DNA of 64,000 bases, taken from NCBI RefSeq assembly GCF_048320135.1, contig NZ_CP182947.1, positions 3,968,001 through 4,032,000 on the forward strand, given 5' to 3'. Source of the stretch: Ideonella_A sakaiensis_A. GTDB lineage: Bacteria > Pseudomonadota > Gammaproteobacteria > Burkholderiales > Burkholderiaceae_C. Of the stretch, positions 60,045 through 64,000 are shown in pieces (the first letter of the stretch is position 1; each line of letters starts with the position of its first letter). Position numbers and translations under genes: made by a program. The notes under the pieces are model-generated. The model was not told the DNA's origin. It saw nothing but the letters and a program-made list of their open reading frames with translations, and did not search any database.

Positions 60045-61235
60045 TCAGCCGACGGCCAGGCTGGCCTTCAACGACGCGATTTCCGCTTTCGTGTAACCGG
60101 TCCATTGCAGCACCTGGTCGGTATGTGCGGCCAGCGGCGGCGGTGCGTGACGCAGGGAGGCCTTGGCGCCGTCGATGCTCACCGGCAGGTCGACGGTGCG
60201 CAAGTCGGGCACGTGCGGCGCCGGCAATGGCTGAATCATTCGCATCGCCGCCACTTGTTCGTTGGCCTCGACAGCGTCCACCGAATTGATCGGCGCACAC
60301 GGTGCGCCGGCGGCACGCAGAAGCGCAACGCAGTCGGCTGATCTCATCTGCGAAATGGATTTCTCGAGTAGAGCATGCAGGATGTCGCGATTCGCTACCC
60401 GCTGAACATTGGTATCGAAGCGCGGGTCGCTGGGCAGCCCTTGCAGGCCGAGCGCGTCACATACCGCGGTGAACAACTTGTCGTTGCCGGCAGTGATCAG
60501 GACGGCGCCGTCGCTGGTCTTGAACGCTTCGTACGGAGAGGTCATCGGCGTCACGTCGCCCATGCGCTGGCCGATGAATCCGGCTCCCATATAGTGGGCG
60601 AGAAAAAGCGACATCCAGTTGACGCCAGTCTCCATCAGGCTGGTCGACACGCGGGCGCCGCGGCCGGTTTCCTTGCGTTGGTACAGCGCAGCCAGGATGC
60701 CGATGAAGCCCCACATGCCGGTACCCATGTCGATCACCGAAACGCCGGCCCGCGCTGGCGGCCTGTCGGGGTGACCGGTCACGCTCATGATTCCGGTGAA
60801 GGCCTGGATCAATGGATCGTAGCCGGGATCGCGGGCCAGTGGCCCGGTCTCCCCGAAGGCGCTGATGCTGCAGTACACAAGGCGCGGATTCGTCGTCTGC
60901 AGGTCGTCGTAGCCGAGACCGCGCGCTTCCATGCTGCCAGGGCGCACCGCATGCACCAAAACGTCTGCCTTGTCGGCGAGCCGGCGCACCACGTCGCGTC
61001 CCTGCGGCAGCGCGATGTCGATGCCGATGCTGCGCTTGTTCCGGTTGACTGCAAGGAATGCGGTACCGATGCCATGGCTGGACGGCGTCAACCATTTGCG
61101 CGCGTCGTCGCCGCCCTCCGGTCGCTCGACCTTGATCACGTCAGCGCCGAAGTCGCCCAGCAACTGGGTGCAAAACGGCCCTGCGATGTTCTGGGTCAGG
61201 TCGAGGACGGTGATGCCCTTCAGAATGTCGGTCAT
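60045..61235 (-). CDS. CaiB/BaiF-family CoA-transferase (class III)
   Basis: 396 residues from the ATG at 61235. Motifs: LKGITVLDLTQNIAGPFCTQ, ADVIKVERPEGGDDARKW, RPGSMEARGLGYDDL, SAFGETGPLA, and VSVIDMGTGMWGFIGILAAL, where Asp is the residue that forms the CoA-linked intermediate. It moves CoA from a donor such as succinyl-CoA to an organic acid. It is leftward, alone, divergent from the DctP gene. Confidence 0.93.
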   Translation of the reverse strand: MTDILKGITVLDLTQNIAGPFCTQLLGDFGADVIKVERPEGGDDARKWLTPSSHGIGTAFLAVNRNKRSIGIDIALPQGRDVVRRLADKADVLVHAVRPGSMEARGLGYDDLQTTNPRLVYCSISAFGETGPLARDPGYDPLIQAFTGIMSVTGHPDRPPARAGVSVIDMGTGMWGFIGILAALYQRKETGRGARVSTSLMETGVNWMSLFLAHYMGAGFIGQRMGDVTPMTSPYEAFKTSDGAVLITAGNDKLFTAVCDALGLQGLPSDPRFDTNVQRVANRDILHALLEKSISQMRSADCVALLRAAGAPCAPINSVDAVEANEQVAAMRMIQPLPAPHVPDLRTVDLPVSIDGAKASLRHAPPPLAAHTDQVLQWTGYTKAEIASLKASLAVG

Positions 61236-61450
61236 CGGGTTCTCGGTCAAGTTGCCGGCCTCTGGGTACCCGGTTGTGGATCGTGATCCGGATCTAAGCC
61301 GCGTCGGAGATCAGCGTGTCAATTCGATACAGCGCCAAGTCGGCAGGACTAAAACTGGTGAGCAACGGCCATGCTCTTGCACGCAACGCTGTCCGTCAGG
61401 ATGCTCGAGGCGAACGCGAGCGGCGCAGCCAGACGCAAGGCCGGAATAGG

Positions 61451-61468
61451 CTACCAAACGTTTGGTCG
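61451..61468. promoter_or_regulatory. Operator-like site 5 (between CoA-transferase and DctP genes)
   Basis: CTACCAAACGTTTGGTCG contains the perfect 14-bp palindrome ACCAAACGTTTGGT, typical of TetR-family operators. It lies centrally in the 451-bp divergent region 61236-61686, which has no gene. Confidence 0.65.
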
Positions 61469-61686
61469 ATGGTCAATCGGTGAATCCGAGACTTATCGGC
61501 CCGTTCCGGCGGCTGTAAGGTCCAACTCCTGGCCATTGCTCTTCATGCAGAGCATTGGCGGGTGGTCAGCACCCGGACCATGCTTGGGCCGGCCGTCATC
61601 AGATCAGCCGACTGGCGTCAGTCCAACTGTCGTCATCAGTCCACTGGGGACGGGTTAGATTCCTGTTCAGCTCGAGGAGATCCATC

Positions 61687-62730
61687 GTGAACAGCTACTT
61701 GAAATTGATCGCCAGCTGCAGCATGGTTGTCTCGACCCTCGGCAACTTTGTGATCGCTCAGCCGGCCGAAAAACTGGTGTTGCGGGTGGCCGATTCGTTT
61801 CCCGGAGACTCTCACTGGATGGTAAAGAATGCCACCATTCCCTGGATGGAAGAGGTCACTCGGCGGTCCGGTGGCATGGTGACATTCCAGCACTTTCCGG
61901 CCGAGCAACTGGGCAAGACCCGCGACATGCTGAGGCTGACACAGTCGGGAGCTGTCGACATCGGGTATGTTGCTCCTTCGTTCATTGCCGACAACACGAT
62001 GCCATTGACCGCGGTGGCGGAGTTGCCCGGAGGCTTCGCCAATGCCTGCCAGGGGACGAATGCATATCTGTCACTGGCGACCAAGGGCGGGATACTGGCC
62101 GAAAAGGACTTTGCGGCGAACGGGGTGAGACTGCTGTGGGCCGTCACGATGCCGCCGTACCAGATCATGACCGGAAACAAGAAGATCGAGTCGATAAAAG
62201 ACCTCGACGGTCTGAAGCTGCGCAGTGCCGGTGCGTCGCTCGAAATGACTGCCCGCAAACTGAAGTCGGTGCCGGTCCGGCTTGCGACGCCTGAAATTTA
62301 CGATTCGCTGTCCAGAGGAACCGTGGATGGCCTGATTTTCCCATTCTCGAGCCTGTTCAGCTACAAGCTTGACAAACTTGTCAAGTATTCCACAGTCGAG
62401 GAAAACTTTGGCGCCATCGTAGCCGCCTACGTGATCAGCGAAGCCCGCTGGAAAAGCCTTCCGGAGAGCGTTCGCCAGGTCATGGCAGAGGCGGGCATCA
62501 AGGTGAGTCAGGAGACATGTGCAGTGCTCGACCGCGACCTGCAAGTGGATATCGACAGACTGAAGAAGTCCGGGATGGTCACGGTCAGTCTGCCGGCCAG
62601 CGACAAGCAGGAACTGCTCTCGGTTTTTGCCAATGTGCGGTCGGAGTGGGCCGAATCCCTGAATCAGCGGGGGAAACCAGGCACACAGGTACTGAAGGCT
62701 TTCGAAGCTGCCGTGCAGCAGGGGCGATAG
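61687..62730 (+). CDS. TRAP-transporter DctP-type solute-binding protein
   Basis: 347 residues from the GTG at 61687 (GAGGAGA upstream) with a signal peptide ending near IAQPAEK. DctP pattern: LRVADSFPGDSHWMVKNATI, FQHFPAEQLGKTRDMLRLTQ, GLKLRSAGASLEMTARKLKS, PEIYDSLSRGTVDGLIFPFS. Binds an organic acid in the periplasm. Genes for the TRAP membrane subunits (DctQ, DctM) are not in the window; an acyl-CoA dehydrogenase follows instead. Confidence 0.92.
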   Translation: MNSYLKLIASCSMVVSTLGNFVIAQPAEKLVLRVADSFPGDSHWMVKNATIPWMEEVTRRSGGMVTFQHFPAEQLGKTRDMLRLTQSGAVDIGYVAPSFIADNTMPLTAVAELPGGFANACQGTNAYLSLATKGGILAEKDFAANGVRLLWAVTMPPYQIMTGNKKIESIKDLDGLKLRSAGASLEMTARKLKSVPVRLATPEIYDSLSRGTVDGLIFPFSSLFSYKLDKLVKYSTVEENFGAIVAAYVISEARWKSLPESVRQVMAEAGIKVSQETCAVLDRDLQVDIDRLKKSGMVTVSLPASDKQELLSVFANVRSEWAESLNQRGKPGTQVLKAFEAAVQQGR

Positions 62731-62838
62731 CTGAAATTCGATCGGGTTCCTGGCCTGGTTCCGACAGACCGAGTCGGCGACGCCACCGAAGCCAACCCTC
62801 GCGGATTTGGCGACTCGTTCATCTTCCAAGGAGCAAAA

Positions 62839-63981
62839 GTGAATTTTTTGAGCGCTGAACAACTGATGTGGCGCGACTCGGTAGAGCGATATGTCGACAA
62901 GGAAATCGGCCGCGAATATATTCGCAAGTGCGATATGGATCGCCGACACCCTGACGAAGCTTTTCAGAAGATCGCAAAGATGGGCTGGCTCAAGTTGCCG
63001 TTTCCGGAGGATGTCGGCGGCGACGGGATGAGCACCCTGGACTATGCGGTGATGGTCGAGATGCTCAGCAAGCACGGCGTTGATTTTGGTGTTGCCATCA
63101 CGCTGCCGACCTTCACCGCGATGAATATCGCGCTTCACGGCACGCCGGAACAGAAGCAGCAGTATCTGCCGGCATTTTTCGCAGGCGAGATCCGCTTCGC
63201 CGTTTCGATCTCCGAGCCGGGATCGGGGTCGGATGCCGCAAACGCCCAGACCCGAGCCCGCCTCGAAGGCGATCATTACAAGGTCGACGGGCAGAAGCTG
63301 TGGTGCAGCGGAGCCGGTTTGAAGAATACGGTAATCGTGATGTTGGTACGTACCGACAAAAGCGACAAGCGCAAAGGCTTGTCGGTCCTGATGATTCCGA
63401 ACACGACGCCGGGGCTGACAATCCGACCGTTAAATACCCTGGCACGGCGTTCGATCACCACCACTGAAATCTTTTTGGACAATGTGAGTGTGCCGGCTTC
63501 GCAAATGCTCGGAAAGCCAGGTGACGGCTGGAAAATCATTGGTGGAGAGCATTTGCAGCTTGAACGTGTCTGCGTCGCTGCGGGCTACGTGGGAGCAGCC
63601 CAGGGGGCGGTTACCGACGCACTCAACTATGCCCAGCAGCGCGAGCAGTTCGGCAAGCCGATCTTCGAATTCCAGGTCATCCGCCACATGCTTGCCGACA
63701 TGCAGACGCAAGTCGACGCGGCTCGCTTGCTCGCATATCGGGCCGCCGACATGGCGGACAAGAAGGTGCATTGCGTCAAAGAGGTTGCGATGGCGAAGCT
63801 GTTCGCCTCCGAGACCTTGCAGACCGTTTCGCGTCAAGGCATCCAGATCATGGGCGGCCACGGGACCCTGCCCGAGGCCGACATGGAGCGCCATTTCAGG
63901 GAAGGCATGCAGGCGACGATCGGTGGGGGCACCTCGCAAATCCAGCGCACGATGATCGCACAGGAAATGCGCAACCGCTGA
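62839..63981 (+). CDS. Acyl-CoA dehydrogenase
   Basis: 380 residues from the GTG at 62839 (AAGGAG upstream). Signs: FAVSISEPGSGSDAANAQTR, YKVDGQKLWCSGAGLKNTVI, LQLERVCVAAGYVGAAQGAV, GIQIMGGHGTLPEADMERHF, and GGGTSQIQRTMIAQEM. The GTSQIQ end is intact. It shares KLWCSGAG with the 56120 enzyme (KRWCSGAG). It is the fifth dehydrogenase of the cluster. Confidence 0.93.
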   Translation: MNFLSAEQLMWRDSVERYVDKEIGREYIRKCDMDRRHPDEAFQKIAKMGWLKLPFPEDVGGDGMSTLDYAVMVEMLSKHGVDFGVAITLPTFTAMNIALHGTPEQKQQYLPAFFAGEIRFAVSISEPGSGSDAANAQTRARLEGDHYKVDGQKLWCSGAGLKNTVIVMLVRTDKSDKRKGLSVLMIPNTTPGLTIRPLNTLARRSITTTEIFLDNVSVPASQMLGKPGDGWKIIGGEHLQLERVCVAAGYVGAAQGAVTDALNYAQQREQFGKPIFEFQVIRHMLADMQTQVDAARLLAYRAADMADKKVHCVKEVAMAKLFASETLQTVSRQGIQIMGGHGTLPEADMERHFREGMQATIGGGTSQIQRTMIAQEMRNR

Positions 63982-64000
63982 ATGATCGCGGGCCACAGGC

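Noticed and set aside
1..64000. CRISPR arrays, tRNA and rRNA genes.
   Set aside because: No regularly spaced repeat array and no cloverleaf or rRNA signature was found by reading both strands; a tRNAscan or Infernal run would settle it.

Overview
The window (about 64 kb, GC-rich) looks like DNA from a betaproteobacterium, probably Burkholderiales-like. The reasons are a short H-NS of the type with a C-terminal YKDTNGNAWSGFGPKPRW motif, a trimeric porin of the Burkholderiales type ending in Phe, and a branched-chain-type ABC transporter operon with a fatty-acyl-CoA synthetase gene embedded in it. These are family-level inferences; no rRNA, tRNA or housekeeping marker is present.

Region A (1 to about 25,750) is the backbone of a mobile element, either an integrative element or a megaplasmid. 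It carries a divergent FlhDC-like activator pair at the left edge, a small HTH protein, a secreted beta-helix protein, a trypsin-like protease next to a lipoprotein, H-NS, a DUF932 protein, an AcaB/DUF1845-like protein, an AlpA-like regulator, a DUF1173 protein, a ParDE toxin-antitoxin pair, HU, DUF5983 and RadC-like proteins, a tyrosine recombinase and a ParM-type segregation operon. A complete IS21-family element (8766-11399, 6-bp target duplication) splits a Toprim/primase gene; removing it with one target copy restores an exact 333-codon frame. Several leaders carry strong GC-rich hairpins, a 24-bp exact direct repeat flanks the recombinase gene, and a small gene is tandemly duplicated with its leader. 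No relaxase or type IV secretion genes lie inside the window.

Region B (about 25,850 to 64,000) is a catabolic cluster that works on CoA thioesters. Leftward operon 1 (31716 to 25881) encodes a crotonase, a nitronate-monooxygenase-like flavoprotein, two thiolase-like/DUF35 pairs and two MaoC-type subunits. Leftward operon 2 (42164 to 31902) encodes an IclR regulator, two acyl-CoA dehydrogenases, two crotonases, the E1alpha, E1beta and E2 subunits of a 2-oxoacid dehydrogenase, an acyl-CoA ligase and an SDR. A porin is transcribed divergently. Leftward operon 3 (55724 to 45392) encodes a Liv-type ABC importer with three tandem paralogous binding proteins, an embedded acyl-CoA synthetase and an alpha/beta hydrolase; a third thiolase-like/DUF35 pair follows. 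Rightward genes encode two adjacent acyl-CoA dehydrogenases and an MmgE/PrpD protein, then a leftward CaiB-type CoA-transferase, a DctP-type binding protein and a fifth acyl-CoA dehydrogenase.

A coherent reading is uptake of an organic acid (porin, ABC importer, possibly a TRAP receptor), activation to a CoA thioester (two ligases, one CoA-transferase), repeated dehydrogenation and hydration, and carbon-carbon cleavage by the thiolase-like/DUF35 complexes. All three thiolase-like proteins lack the usual nucleophilic Cys, as in the steroid side-chain retro-aldolases of the Ltp2 type. The substrate cannot be read from the sequence. Five similar palindromes sit in four promoter regions of region B and suggest one regulon whose regulator is outside the window.
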